A stretch of DNA of 64,000 nt from Gracilariopsis chorda (taxonomy: Eukaryota; Rhodophyta; Florideophyceae; Gracilariales; Gracilariaceae). Both the position numbers and the translations under genes were made by a program. The first letter of the stretch is position 1. The number at the start of each line of letters is the position of its first letter. Location: positions 1 through 64,000 of the forward strand of contig NBIV01000146.1 of the NCBI GenBank assembly GCA_003194525.1, given 5' to 3'. Below are positions 11,969 through 22,700 of the stretch, piece by piece. The notes below the pieces were generated by a model. That model searched no databases. It was given only the letters and a program-made list of their open reading frames with translations, and was not told the origin of the DNA.

Positions 11969-13791
11969 GTAATCATATCAAATCCAGACGTCACGACCAT
12001 AATTCGTGGGCTTCACCATGATTCAAGCTCTTGCGAGCATTCTGTGTCATATTGTGGTTTTCTTGAAATGGAGGAAGACGAGCTTCCTTCTTTCCTGCAA
12101 CCTGTGTCCACCACGCAGTATAAAGCCGAAGTTTTATTACAGAAGATCGTCGTATTTGCATGAAACGAATCATTAATTGTTGAACTAGAGGAATTTCTTC
12201 AACGCATATCGAAGAAAGAAACCACAGTTGCAGAGAACCACCTTTCCCTTAGTGCCCTGTTTGGCCAGATGCCTATCTTTTACATCCGAGGTCAACTTCA
12301 GGGCGTCTTGTTCGCGGCGAAGTGTTACTGCTTTTAAAATTTATCGGCCTTCCCTCCTCTACTTTCTCTCTGAATGAAGAGTGTTAAGAGAAATTTCAGA
12401 GGGGAAAAAAACGCTGGCAGTTAGGTTGGCGGCGCCAGGATTGTTGCAGACTCAGCGTCACAGGTTGTTTTAGAAATAGGCAAGAGAGGGAATAGTCCTA
12501 CAAATGAGACCGCATCTCATACTGAACGCCCTTCCGGCTTTCTTTCCACTTAGAGCACAAGATTATAAGGAGAACTGCCTGAAAAATTCGAATCTGGGAC
12601 TGGCGCGCAGCGAAAAAGCGAGTGGAATTACATGAAAGCAACACGTTAACACCCAAATAAATATAGTTTATATCTGTATAGTAAATACTGTATATAAGTC
12701 ACATAATATGTGGCATTGCGAACGTTAGGGCACTTTGTGCTCAAGCAAGAAGCGGGGAAGACCAACTATCTCTCGAAAAATACAAGAAGCAAACCTAATT
12801 TGCTCCTTTTCTAGCATTGCTGCCGCATCCGGCTGCAGTGCAACTTTACTGCTCGCCCAAAAACTTGGCCCCTGTCACCTTTCGTCGCTCTTCAGCTCGT
12901 CGAGCGCTTTGAGACCTAAAAAGTGCCCCGATAGTCCTTAAAAGATATTAAATAAACAAGAATCGGCCTCTTCCGGTGTGGAGAGAGAAGAAGACTAGCG
13001 ACACAACGCTGACTGCGTCTCTCTTCGTCCCCGGTCTCTTGCCTACGTATTTGTGCTCTGCGCGTATGAATGGTTCAGCGTGTTGAAACCTTTAACAGTT
13101 ACGTGCCCAGCCTGTAACAGTTACATGCCCAGGTCTAAGGCCTTTCATCCCTCTTTCGCCTACCGACCCATCGATAATCAACCGTGAAGGCGATGTACAA
13201 GAGCATCGCTGCGATGTTACTTGTTGGATCTAGAACATCTAATGTGGTGCAGAAATTGATACAAATCGCATTTGCAATACTCTGTACGCAACATTGGCAC
13301 TTCATCCCTTCGCTGGTGATTTACGTCGTGGACAGAAGGCATAGACGATGCACAGGCCAAAAGAATGAATAAAAACCAAAAATGACCAAAGTAAAGGCTT
13401 TAAGAACATTTTGAGACTACTTGCAATGGAATTACAAATTGCAATCGTGACTACACTAATCTCATTTTTCACTTAAATCACTTAATGCAAACGCCACTGT
13501 CACGAAGAGGTTTGCGTGTTTTTGCTTTTCCGTGGCTCCGCTTTCGATCATTTGATGTACGTCGAACTTTCAACGTCAAAAAAGGTTTGTATGTAGCAAC
13601 GTCCTTTGACAGAAACCCCTCCAAAGGTGGTCGCGGTCTTGCTTCTCTTAGTACAGGGACAGCGATAGAGTCTTCTGTACCACAAGAGTTTTGGGTATAA
13701 CACCCAAGTTGCGACTGGAAATACCTACGGAGGAGATAACAGGAATCGTTTTATCAAGTGGCTGGCTTGAGGTGCGAATCCATCTACGCGC
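11969..13791. other. No recognisable gene
   Basis: Only short frames without domain signals on either strand. Holds an AT-rich patch at about 12640-12715 and two tandem 22-base units at 13093-13114 and 13115-13136 (TAACAGTTACRTGCCCAG core). Confidence 0.5.
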
Positions 13792-14406
13792 TGTTCCTGC
13801 CCAAAGAAAATCCAGAAAAAAAGAGTAAAAGGAAAGTGGTTCAAGGGAAAAGGTAATAACCCATAAGACCTTGTAAAAATCAAAAAGGCACCTGACTGTA
13901 AGGATGATAATTTTTAAGCCAGCTCAGCAAAAGCTAATACTGAGTCGAACAAGTACCTGTGTCTCAAATAATTGCGATAACCAAAACGGTAATGATCGGT
14001 AACACTAGGCGAAACAACAGGGTGAAACAGATCACAGGTCTTAAAAGACAATGCGCCGGTGAGTATAACAAAACCGAATGCAGTGACACTCCAAGAGGAG
14101 TTGATTACTTTGCACAGGAGATACACTCAAAGCTTAACCATAGCTTACCTTTACATCAGCGTAAAACAGCAGTGCCGTCCTCCCTAACTACTATTCGGTC
14201 ATAATTAACAAATAATGTACTTCTGTAGTGCGCCACGCCTGTGGTCCATAAATTTGTGTCACTGGGCAGCACGGCCGGCCAAGACACAACACGACACGTG
14301 TGAGTAGCGCCAGCAGTGAACCAATGCTAGCCTGCTTGCCACGCGTCAATCTGTCCCAGATATCATAGTTTTCACCTGTAAAGGTACCAAAACATCAAAC
14401 AAAGTT
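13792..14406 (+). repeat. LTR of the outermost element, left part
   Basis: Starts TGTTCC and is clearly similar to 41308 onwards, including a shared patch ATACTGAGTCGAAC (13937-13950 region and 41455-41468 region) and matching text up to the insertion point. Interrupted at 14406 by element C1. The last five bases (AAGTT, 14402-14406) are one copy of the C1 target duplication. Confidence 0.7.
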
Positions 14407-14586
14407 TGTGAAGAAGTGTGTGGCCGGCGGAAAGCACAGAATGGGCCGCCGGCCACTCCTTTATAGACTCCATCTTCTAATTTTTTGTTATCGTAATAAA
14501 GGAGAGTAATGAATGCAGTATCAATTCGGAGTTGCATTGTAATTTAGAGAATTACAATGCAACTCTCTCTAATTCTACCTCTCACG
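14407..14586 (-). repeat. 3' LTR of C1
   Basis: About 93% identical by eye to 31209-31388. Contains a perfect 16-bp inverted repeat with a 5-base loop (14529-14544 and 14550-14565), a TATA-like TATAAAG on the minus strand near 14461-14467, and a 7-bp GC-rich inverted repeat (GGCCGGC/GCCGGCC). Confidence 0.92.
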
Positions 14587-14704
14587 CCATCGTTTGCAAA
14601 CAACTCTAAATGTTTTGCGCTGGAAACAGAGAATACAAGATAAAAACTATGCTAAAGTGTATAGCTTAACGGCTACCGTTAAAACCTTTTGTACCAGTAA
14701 AAAC

Positions 14705-15965
14705 CTAGTAGGAAAAATATCTGCGTACAATAGGAAAAGGTATAGCCCTTGTTTGGTTTGATTTTCTCAAGATCATTTTCCATAAGTTCTGCGAACGTTC
14801 ACAACACAAAAGAAAGAACAAAACAAAGGTTAGAAATGTAGTAAAAGGATATTTTCTCAAACCGCAAAGTATAGAAAGCTTATATAGGTGGTCTTGAGAA
14901 ACAGCTTTCGTCAAAATGTCCGCTGGTTGAACTTTGCTTCGTATCTGCGAGATATTTAAGACCCCAGACTTCACAAGTTCCCTAACATGATGGACCTTTA
15001 GTGCAATATGTTAGTTTCTTTGAGAAGTCTTGGACGCATTCATAATAGAGTTTGCAGTGGATCTGTCGGTACCAATACAATTTGGATACATTACATTCGG
15101 TTCGTCTTCAAGAATGGTGCCGTTTCGAAGCTCCCAAAATAGTCTTCGTAACCACGATAGCGGCTTTCCACAGTAAGAGAGAGCAATGTATTCAGCTTCT
15201 CCAGAATACAAAGCAATGATCGTTTGCTTCTTCGTCGTCCATAATACGGGTCCATCATTCACCTTCACTAGTATGCCAGTTGTAGGCTTTCTGTTTTCGC
15301 GACAACCAGCCCAGTCAGCATCACAGAATGCTTTCATCAGAGCACGACTCTCTGACGGGAAGTATAGAAAAAGGTTTTTTGTGCCTTTCAAATATCTTAG
15401 GACGCGTTTTGCCAGTGCAAGGTGCCTCTGACAAGGATTGTGTACCTGTCTCACCAACATTGATGCCGCGAACATAATGTCAGGCCTCTATGCCACTACC
15501 AATTACATCAGATGACCAACCAATTTACGGTATTTTCCGTGAAGCAATGCTGGAAGAATTGTTTCACCATGACCTGTCGCTGAAACAGTAAAAGGAGACG
15601 GTAATGGAGTCTTTGCCGGGTTCGCATTGTAAAGATTGTAATCCCGAAGTAGTTCCTCCACATCTCTCTCTTGGTTTGCACGAATACCATTCTTATCTCT
15701 TCTCAGTTCCAGACCAACGAAAGACTTGGCCTCACCAAGAAGTTTTATCTGAAACAGTTTCTTCATTTGGGCCTTAAAGTGTTCCAAGAGAGACTTTGAA
15801 TCGGACAGAGTGAGAACGTCGTCTACAAAGACGACAATTATTATTTTGCCACTTTCTGACCTGTACATGTACAGTCTACTCTCCGTCCTCGACTGTTTAA
15901 ATCCCAGTTGAACTACCTCGGCGTGCAAGAGAGATCCCCAAATTTGTCCCGTTTGCTTTGCACCG
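14705..15965 (-). pseudogene. C1 reverse transcriptase C-terminal half and RNase H
   Basis: This is the downstream part of the C1 pol gene after the G2 insertion. 15965-15503 continues the RT and contains IVVFVDDVLTLSDS, the Copia YVDD-type active site (FVDD). 15475-15011 is the RNase H domain with CDADWAGC (first catalytic Asp) and ALYSGEAEYIALSYC (the Glu/Ala box). 14974-14705 supplies the C-terminal signature QPADILTKAVSQDHL. Frameshifts separate these at about 15490 and 15000. The other half of RT lies at 27487-28216 beyond the inserted Gypsy element; the 5-bp duplication CACCG (15961-15965 and 27481-27485) marks the cut. RNase H removes the RNA strand during reverse transcription. Confidence 0.9.
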
Positions 15966-16819
15966 TGTGGTGCAATGCCCAGTGATGGGAAAACACGCCG
16001 AAGACGTTCGGGATCTTCCTCTCACGAGGGCAGCACAGCGAAAGAGCCCTTCCAGGGATGACACGACGGAGTCGGGTGTAAACCGAGGTCAACCTTCGCG
16101 ACTAGCGCAGGAAAGTGAATAGATAAACCTGTAACACAATGCAATACTCCGGTGAAGATGGATGACTCCACACAGTGGCGCACACACGACAGATGTCGGT
16201 ATGAGCCGCGGATAGCGGGAACTATCCTAAATAGGAAAGGGAAAATATGAAGGAATATGGGGGGAATGGGACAAAGGAAAGGGACGACAACGAGTCATGC
16301 GAGTGGCTCGGAGGAGGCCCGGCACTGCCGAGAAATATACCGTATACACGGGCGAAACCACAATAATGGGAACAATCCTCAAGAGGGGTATCTTGGCGAG
16401 CAAGGGGGTTGAGCACACCGTAGGCAACGGGATATCTCTCCTAAATGGAGTCGAGTACCGCCGAAGGAGAATGAGCTCAGAGCCAAGTTCTTGGAGTAGA
16501 ACACCCTTGGTCGGTAAGATTTAATGGTGCGGCGGCCGCGAGGCCGGCGCACTAAGTAGTGTAGCTCCCCTAGTGTAATAACTAAATAAATAGATAACTA
16601 AATAAATATATAACAACCACCCGTTCACTATCTATCCTTGCCTGCAACCCTTGCCCACGCCCGTCTTCCACGTGTACCACTGGTGTACCGGGCCAACTCC
16701 TGCTCGCAGGCAGTGCCGCCTGGCACGGGGAAAAGTCATGTATGAACATGTATGAAAGCCAGTGCGACCGGGAAAATTAACAAGTCCCCAGATGTCCCTC
16801 TTACGAGGCATGCTCTTCA
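15966..16819 (-). repeat. 3' LTR of G2
   Basis: Runs from TGTGGTGC to CTCTTCA. Direct repeat of 26627-27480, same length. Left flank CACCG is the target duplication. Contains an AT-rich block near 16577-16615. The plus-strand ORF at 16867 starts only 48 bases beyond its inner edge, so an antisense promoter would have to sit in this LTR. Confidence 0.97.
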
Positions 16820-16832
16820 TATCTCCCTCCTT
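16820..16832 (-). other. Polypurine tract of G2
   Basis: Minus strand reads AAGGAGGGAGATA directly before the 3' LTR start TGAAGAGC, the expected place and composition for the plus-strand DNA primer. Confidence 0.85.
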
Positions 16833-16866
16833 AGTCAGCGAGGCGACCTCGAAGAGTTAAGTTGCG

Positions 16867-18375
16867 ATGGCGGAAAGTCCACGTAAAGGCGTGTCGCCTT
16901 CCGGCTCGCCGGCTGCTTCTCTGGAGATCCAGCGTCATCCCACCTCGACTTCGAATTCTTCTGACATCCCAATTCCTCGGCTTTCTCCCAACTCTCCAAC
17001 TTCGTCCCCCATTTTCAACCTTCCGCATAACCAACCTCCCAACCCTGCTCGGGGATTCCGCACCGGCTTCCGGTCTGCTCCGATTCCTCGGCGTGAAAGT
17101 TCGTCGTCTTCGGAGGAGCCTCCGGTGCTACCGGCTCACACGAACCGCCCTGTTGCGGGTATGTTCCCTGGTCAGGCGCGTCCTCCGGCTTGGCCAATCT
17201 ATGACTCCCTCGTTGGGGCGAATCCGAACACTCGGCTTGGTTCCCTCCGGTTGAGCTATGCGACCTGGTTTCACCCGCTTGCCGTCTGCGACGAGGAACT
17301 GATCCAATCTTACACCGATAGCACGGAAAACCTTCCGGGAGACCTTCCCGGCGTCATCACCATGTCCTGGGACTGGCGCAATCGAATTGCGGTACCCGTT
17401 CATCACGTTAGCCGCAATGCGGGAGAGTCCGCGGCCACCACGCATGCCATGCTCGTGCTGTTGGCTCACCTCCGGCTTCGCCGGGCTCCGTTCGAAGTAC
17501 CAGTTCCACTGGACATAACCTTCGAGGTCCTGTTTTACCGCACTCGCGGAGAGATGTCTTATTGCGACCGGCTCACCGGACTGGAAACCTTCGCGTGGAG
17601 GAATACTACGATTTCCCGGCAGGAAGCCATGTTGTGGGCGAGACCGATTCTTCGGGCGGAATTCCCTTATCTTCCCCGGGCATCCCGGTCGAACTTCCTT
17701 CAGAATTTCATCCGTGATGAACGGCGTTGGAGAGCCCGAACCGGGTATTTTGTCCCGTATCGGAATACGGAGATCGAACGCGTCGCTGCGCCGCAACGAC
17801 GAGGTCGGTATGTTCCCCTCCCCCGTTGGTGGGGTGCCCTTGAGGCGTGCTAGGGGTGCTACATCGAGCTCCCCCCCGTCTTCACATATGCAGGCTCCTC
17901 CATGGTATGGGATCCCCGCTCCGGGTTCTGGTCGGTTGTGGTCACAGAGTGGGCGGTCTGCACTGCGGCTTATATCCTCGCGGAGGCGTATGACCAGTAT
18001 AGACTGTGGTATATTCAACCGCGTGTGCGGGCAGCCATCCGACGCTTTGACATGCGAATCCCGCTTGGGGGTCTGGCTAACGCCGAAGAGATGCTCCCCC
18101 TGCTCGATTTCTTCGAGGGCGTCAACTGGGATGAAGTTCCCATCGACAACTCCCAAAGGAGGCTTCACCACAATGGGTCTGGCCCCGGTTTAGGGAGGAA
18201 TACCGCGCTAGCGGGAGATTACATCTTCTTTGACCCTGGGAATATAGGGAGCTTACCCGTGAAGAAGCGGAAGGTTACCGGAATGCTCCACGAACGGTTC
18301 CTCCGGACCACCAGAGGGGGTTTGTCGATTCGGACGATTATTACCGATCCTATATCGGAGGCGACCCCATGGTAG
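16867..18375 (+). pseudogene. Antisense ORF 1 of G2, unknown protein, one in-frame TAG
   Basis: A plus-strand frame opposite to gag-pol. ATG at 16867 gives 328 residues to TAG at 17851-17853; the same frame continues without another stop to TAG at 18373-18375, so the ancestral protein was about 502 residues. The N-terminal 100 residues are Ser/Pro-rich and probably disordered; from about residue 115 the composition is that of a folded domain rich in Trp, Phe and Leu (SYATWFHPLAVCDEELIQSY, ITMSWDWRNRIAVPVHHVSR). After the stop come FTYAGSSMVWDPRSGFW and AEEMLPLLDFFEGVNWDE, then PVKKRKV (18256-18276), which resembles a classical nuclear import signal. No membrane segment, zinc knuckle or known domain is seen. 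G1 has a degraded module in the same place. A long frame also exists on the opposite strand (18171-17128), but its Arg/Pro/Gly-rich composition looks like a shadow. Whether the TAG is a recent mutation or read through is unknown. Confidence 0.6.
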
Positions 18376-18749
18376 ATAACGAGCCGGACTATGCCGACAT
18401 GGCCAAGGCCGCGGTCCCTAGCGAGGGTGTTGCCGATGGACTCGGTGACGGTTCCGTGCAGCACGGGGTTTCTGGTTCGCCAGGTCCTTCCGTTCCAACA
18501 GGTCCAAGCCCGGCGACGGCGGCATCTCCGGCCTCCGCTCTGACGGCGTCGGGTCCTGAAACGGTGGCACCGCCCACTTCCGTTCCGACGGCGACGGTTC
18601 GGGAGCCCGGTGATTCCTGCGATGTCATCACGCAATTCCTCCGAGAGATGGGCCTTAGCCGTAATGAAGTTACGGGGGATGTCGCCGCAATGCGGGATGT
18701 GCTTGCTAACCGCTTGGGCGGCGGTCTTCCTCCATCGGATGAGCCCTGA
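18369..18749 (+). CDS. Antisense ORF 2 of G2, 126-residue Pro/Ala/Thr-rich protein
   Basis: Starts at ATG 18369 and overlaps the end of antisense ORF 1 in the string ATGGTAG, where GTAG contains the stop of ORF 1. Such overlap suits translation reinitiation from one transcript. Residues 1-30 are acidic, 31-80 are a Gly/Pro/Ser/Ala/Thr-rich linker, and the last 45 residues (DSCDVITQFLREMGLSRNEV, then a helix ending LANRLGGG) look helical. No family recognised. G1 has a Pro/Thr-rich frame followed by a short helical segment at the same relative position (2132-2530). Alternatively this is the C-terminal part of ORF 1, separated by a frameshift. Confidence 0.5.
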   Translation: MVDNEPDYADMAKAAVPSEGVADGLGDGSVQHGVSGSPGPSVPTGPSPATAASPASALTASGPETVAPPTSVPTATVREPGDSCDVITQFLREMGLSRNEVTGDVAAMRDVLANRLGGGLPPSDEP

Positions 18750-18752
18750 TCT

Positions 18753-19721
18753 CCTGCGGGGTTTTGGCTTGAGATAGACTGATAGATAGCATGATCGAAA
18801 ATAAAGACGAGCTTCTATGGGGGTGTTGTCCCATTGTGTGCACTTCCTCTCCATGTCGGAGCTATCCCCGAAGGGGGTCGCTTTCCGCTTCGCGGTTAGT
18901 CTCCGTTCTCTGACGGTGACGTACCCTGCCGGGAGGTAGCGTTTCGCTCATTTCCAACGGTTTGGTGCACTTCGGAGAACGTGCGCCATCACTGATGGGG
19001 AAAACCGTGCATACGGTGGCGACCGTGGTCGACAACCAGCATGCTGGATGAAAACCCACTTGTGCGGTTCAAAGCGAAAAGAATGTAAATTTTGTAGCTC
19101 GAGGCTACACTAGTAGTGTTCCGATATCATATCGGCGGTTCCGCCGTAGGCGGTGTGCATGACTGGGTAACCCTGCTTCTGTACCGTCCGAGACGGGCTA
19201 ACCCACTTGGGCGTTACACAGCGTTGCCGGCGTGGCCGTTCCCGCATTGCGGTGATACTGAATAACCTTGGAACGGGGGAGGTGCTCGATGGACTCCCAA
19301 GTATGTCATGATGGGTCGTATCCGTACCAACGGGAGCGGTATTCCAATATACCCTTTCCGTTGTAACGGTGTGATATCACTCGGTCGAGGATGTACTCCT
19401 GTACGAAGAATTTCCGGCCCTGCCGGGTCGTAGTAACGTCCCTCGGGGCGTGCGTGCCCTCGTGAGGGAGAACGTCCCGCAATAGGGACTGCGGGTGGCT
19501 TTTCCACTCAGCGGGTCTTTCTCCGCGAGGAGTAACGTCTGTGACGGTTGGTGGCCACGAGGTGTGGTGTAATCCGCCTCCCTAATTAGGGTGTTTTTCC
19601 GTGGCTGCGCCGTGGCCAGCTTACGTAACGTCCCGTGGTCCATGGTAAGCTCACCGATCTCCGTTCTGGGGCCATCCTCGTGTGGGGCGTGTACAGGTAG
19701 TACAAACCTATGGGGCTTGGG
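18753..19721. other. Non-coding stretch between antisense ORFs and pol of G2
   Basis: About 970 bases where the antisense ORFs and gag-pol converge. Only short frames on both strands; no domain seen. Possible place for transcription end signals of either direction, but none was clear. Confidence 0.5.
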
Positions 19722-22700
19722 TTAAATATCCCGGATCGGGGTTTGCACTCCGTGCTTAACGGTGAAGTCATCCGGCAGCACCGGTTTGCCGTCGGTAATT
19801 ACTCCCGGGTCTACCGAGACGCTCGGGTTCCGCGTCCGAGAACGCGGCCGTGTCGAGACTTCCTTCCCTTCTTCAGGGCTTCCAGTTCCGCTTCTCGCGA
19901 TGGGTACCTTCACTGAAGTGTCATTCCTGTTCGAAGGGCTTATCCGCGAAGTGCTGCGAGCGGTTTCTCCCGGCGTTGCCGGTATCTCCTCGTCGCTTTC
20001 CTTCGCGTCCAGTGACGGTGCTTCTTCAGAGCTTGCCGCTACTGCGGGGACTTTCGTCATGGACGGCGGCTTCGCGGCCTTGCCGCGATGGGGGGGTGCG
20101 CGATTATCTTCCCGTGGCTGCGGTGCCATTCCAGCGTTCCCAATCCGTGTTCCACGGCTTGCTTCCCGTTGCGACGGCGTTGTATCCGCGTGTTCGCGAT
20201 CCCCCTCTCCCTCCTCAGACGGAGCGACGGGGCTACTGGGTTCCCCAGAGGTCACCGTATGGCGGTGGTAGATTCCGTTGTACGGTGACTGAGAGCGGCC
20301 TCGAGGGCCGTTGGTTTCCAGCGTAGCCGTGGTTGCCGCAATACCCGGGAGGTGGGTGAGACCCCGGGCGGGGTGTGGCAACACGGCAGGCCGTGAAATC
20401 ACCGAGGTATCGGGCGTAGATTCACCTTCAGGTGTAGCGTCCAGCGTAGCTGGTGTAGCCTCGGTCGGGGGTAGAGGGGCGCGTTCAACGCGATCGCGCG
20501 ACAACCGCACGAGCTTGTCGCCCATTTCCACCACGACCGTGCCCGTAGTAACGGAGTTAACCTTAAAAGGTCCGTCCGCCACTGGCGATAGTTTGTGGCG
20601 CTTCTCCCTTTCGAGGTTGTAGTATTCCTTTCTCACGAAGACGTAGTCACCGGCCCGCCATGCATTTGTATCCTTTCGAAGGCAAGCATCGAAATTCCGC
20701 TTATAGGAGGCTTGGGCTCGACCCATAGACGTCCGGGCGGCGGGTACCAACTGGGTTAGCCAGGTTTTCCACTTTTGGCGGTAGTCCTTCATGGAAGGGA
20801 AGGTATCCAGTGTAGACTGGGATTCCAGCGCCACTGGCGTTGGTTTCCGTGATAGGACCAACTCGAATGGAGAAAGCCCGGTAGTCCGGTGTACCTGCGT
20901 GTTGTACGCGAACGTGATTGCGTCGGTGTAGAGATCCCAAGTCTTTGGGTGGTCAGCCGCATAGGAGCGGAGAGATGCTAGCATCGTCCGGTTAAACCGC
21001 TCGACCTGCCCATTACACTGGGGATGATAAGTGGTTGTGAAGAGGTTCTTCACATCCAATATCCTGCAGACGTCCTGGAAGAATCGCGATGCGAACTGTT
21101 TCCCGTTATCGGAGAGTAGCTCCACTGGAGGTCAGTAGACAAGGGCCCAATGCGTCACGAACGCATTGGCAACCGTGTAAGCGGTTATCCTCCTAGGAGG
21201 TACTGTCCGAACGAGCTTCGAGAATCTGTCCGTTATTACGAGTAGGAACTTGTTCCCTCGCTTTTTTGCGATTAAAGGGCCGAGAATGTCGATAGCGACA
21301 AACTCGACAGGCGCCCTAGCGGGGAATAGTGCCACCTTCTTGGTGTTTTTCCGGAGCTTTACCCGGTTCTTTGCGCATTCAGTGCAAAACCGCACAGTTG
21401 CGTAGGAATCCACTGCCATGGCAGGCCAATAGAAGTCCCTTCGCAGGGTTAGATACAATTTCCTGCCACCAGAGTGTCCACAGAGCTTCGAGAAGTGCGT
21501 TAGCTGCAATATCCTCGATTGGAGGGAATACGGAACTACCACTTGTGGGGTGCGTTCGACCTTCCTTACGAGGTAACCAACATCTCTAACTCCAAATGGG
21601 AGGTCCTCTCCTCCGTTTAGACGGGCACGAATCTTCATGCAGAAGGGGTCCCCGAATTGTTCTCGGATTATTTCTTCCGTCGTGACGGGCACGAAACGTC
21701 TGGGTAGCGGGGTTACGAGTGTCTCGCTTGAAGCAAGTAGCTCGTCGAACTCGACGTCCTGTTCCCAGTCGCTGGGCCATTCCGGGTCTTCTGGTTCGTC
21801 CATGATGAAGCATGGGATGTCGTTGTCACCCGTATTCGGGATTGCTTCCCCATTAGTGGGTAACCGCGACAGAGCGTCGGCTTGCGTGTTCATCGCTTCT
21901 TCCTTGTAGGTGACTTCGAAATCAAATTCTGCTAAGCGGAGCCTCCATCGCATGAGGCGACTGGAGGGATCCGAGATGTTCATTAGCCACCTCAGGGAAA
22001 AGTGGTCCGTGTAAACGGTGAAATGTACTCCCATTAGATATGGGCGGAGAGTCGACAGGGCCCACACAACGGCTAGACATTCCTTCTCCGATACGGAGTA
22101 ATTCCTCTCGTGTACGTTGAGAGAGCGGGACCAGAATCCAATTGGCTTTCTTTCCCCCTCCGGGGTTGTTTTAAAGAGCGCACAACCTATCTGGTAGTCG
22201 CTCGAGTCCGTGTCCACGGAATAAGGCAACCCCAATTTGGGTAGCGACATAATTGGTACTGTCGTGACGGCCTCCTTCAAGGAGTTGAAAGCTTCCGATT
22301 GCTCGGTGGTTAGCGGTTCCAACTTCGGTGGCTGTCCCTTCCTCAGAAGTGCATTCAACGGAGCTACTGTATGTGCAAAGTCCGGTATGAACCGTCGATA
22401 GACGTTGACCAACCCTAAAAAGGAGCGCAACTGCGTCTGCGTTTGCGGTTCTTTCGCCCCCATGAGGGATTTGACTCGAGCCTTCTCGATGGTTAGCCGC
22501 CCCGGGCGGATGATATGCCCGAGATACTTTAAGGTGTCCGTGAAGAACTCGCATTTCCTCAACTTGAGCGTAACTACTTCGTCTTGCAGCACGGTCATTA
22601 CCTCTCTGACATGGGTTAGGTGATCATCCAAATTATTGGAGAAGAGTATAATGTCGTCCAGGTAAACCAGACAAGTCCGCCACTTGAAGCGGGACATTAA

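Noticed and set aside
17128..18171. 347-residue minus-strand frame across antisense ORF 1 of G2
   Set aside because: It would be a sense ORF downstream of pol, but it is rich in Arg, Pro and Gly, lacks hydrophobic patterning and its listed start is not embedded in any signal. The plus-strand frame is longer, starts with ATG and has better protein character. Some doubt remains, since the minus frame stays open where the plus frame has a TAG.
19762..20326. Plus-strand frames of 158-169 residues opposite the integrase tail of G2
   Set aside because: They mirror the Ser/Pro/Thr-rich tail codons and have no independent support.
22171..22554. Other frames inside G2 pol (for example 127 residues minus, 139 residues plus at 22716-23135)
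   Set aside because: They overlap the well-supported RT/RNase H frame and show no domain.
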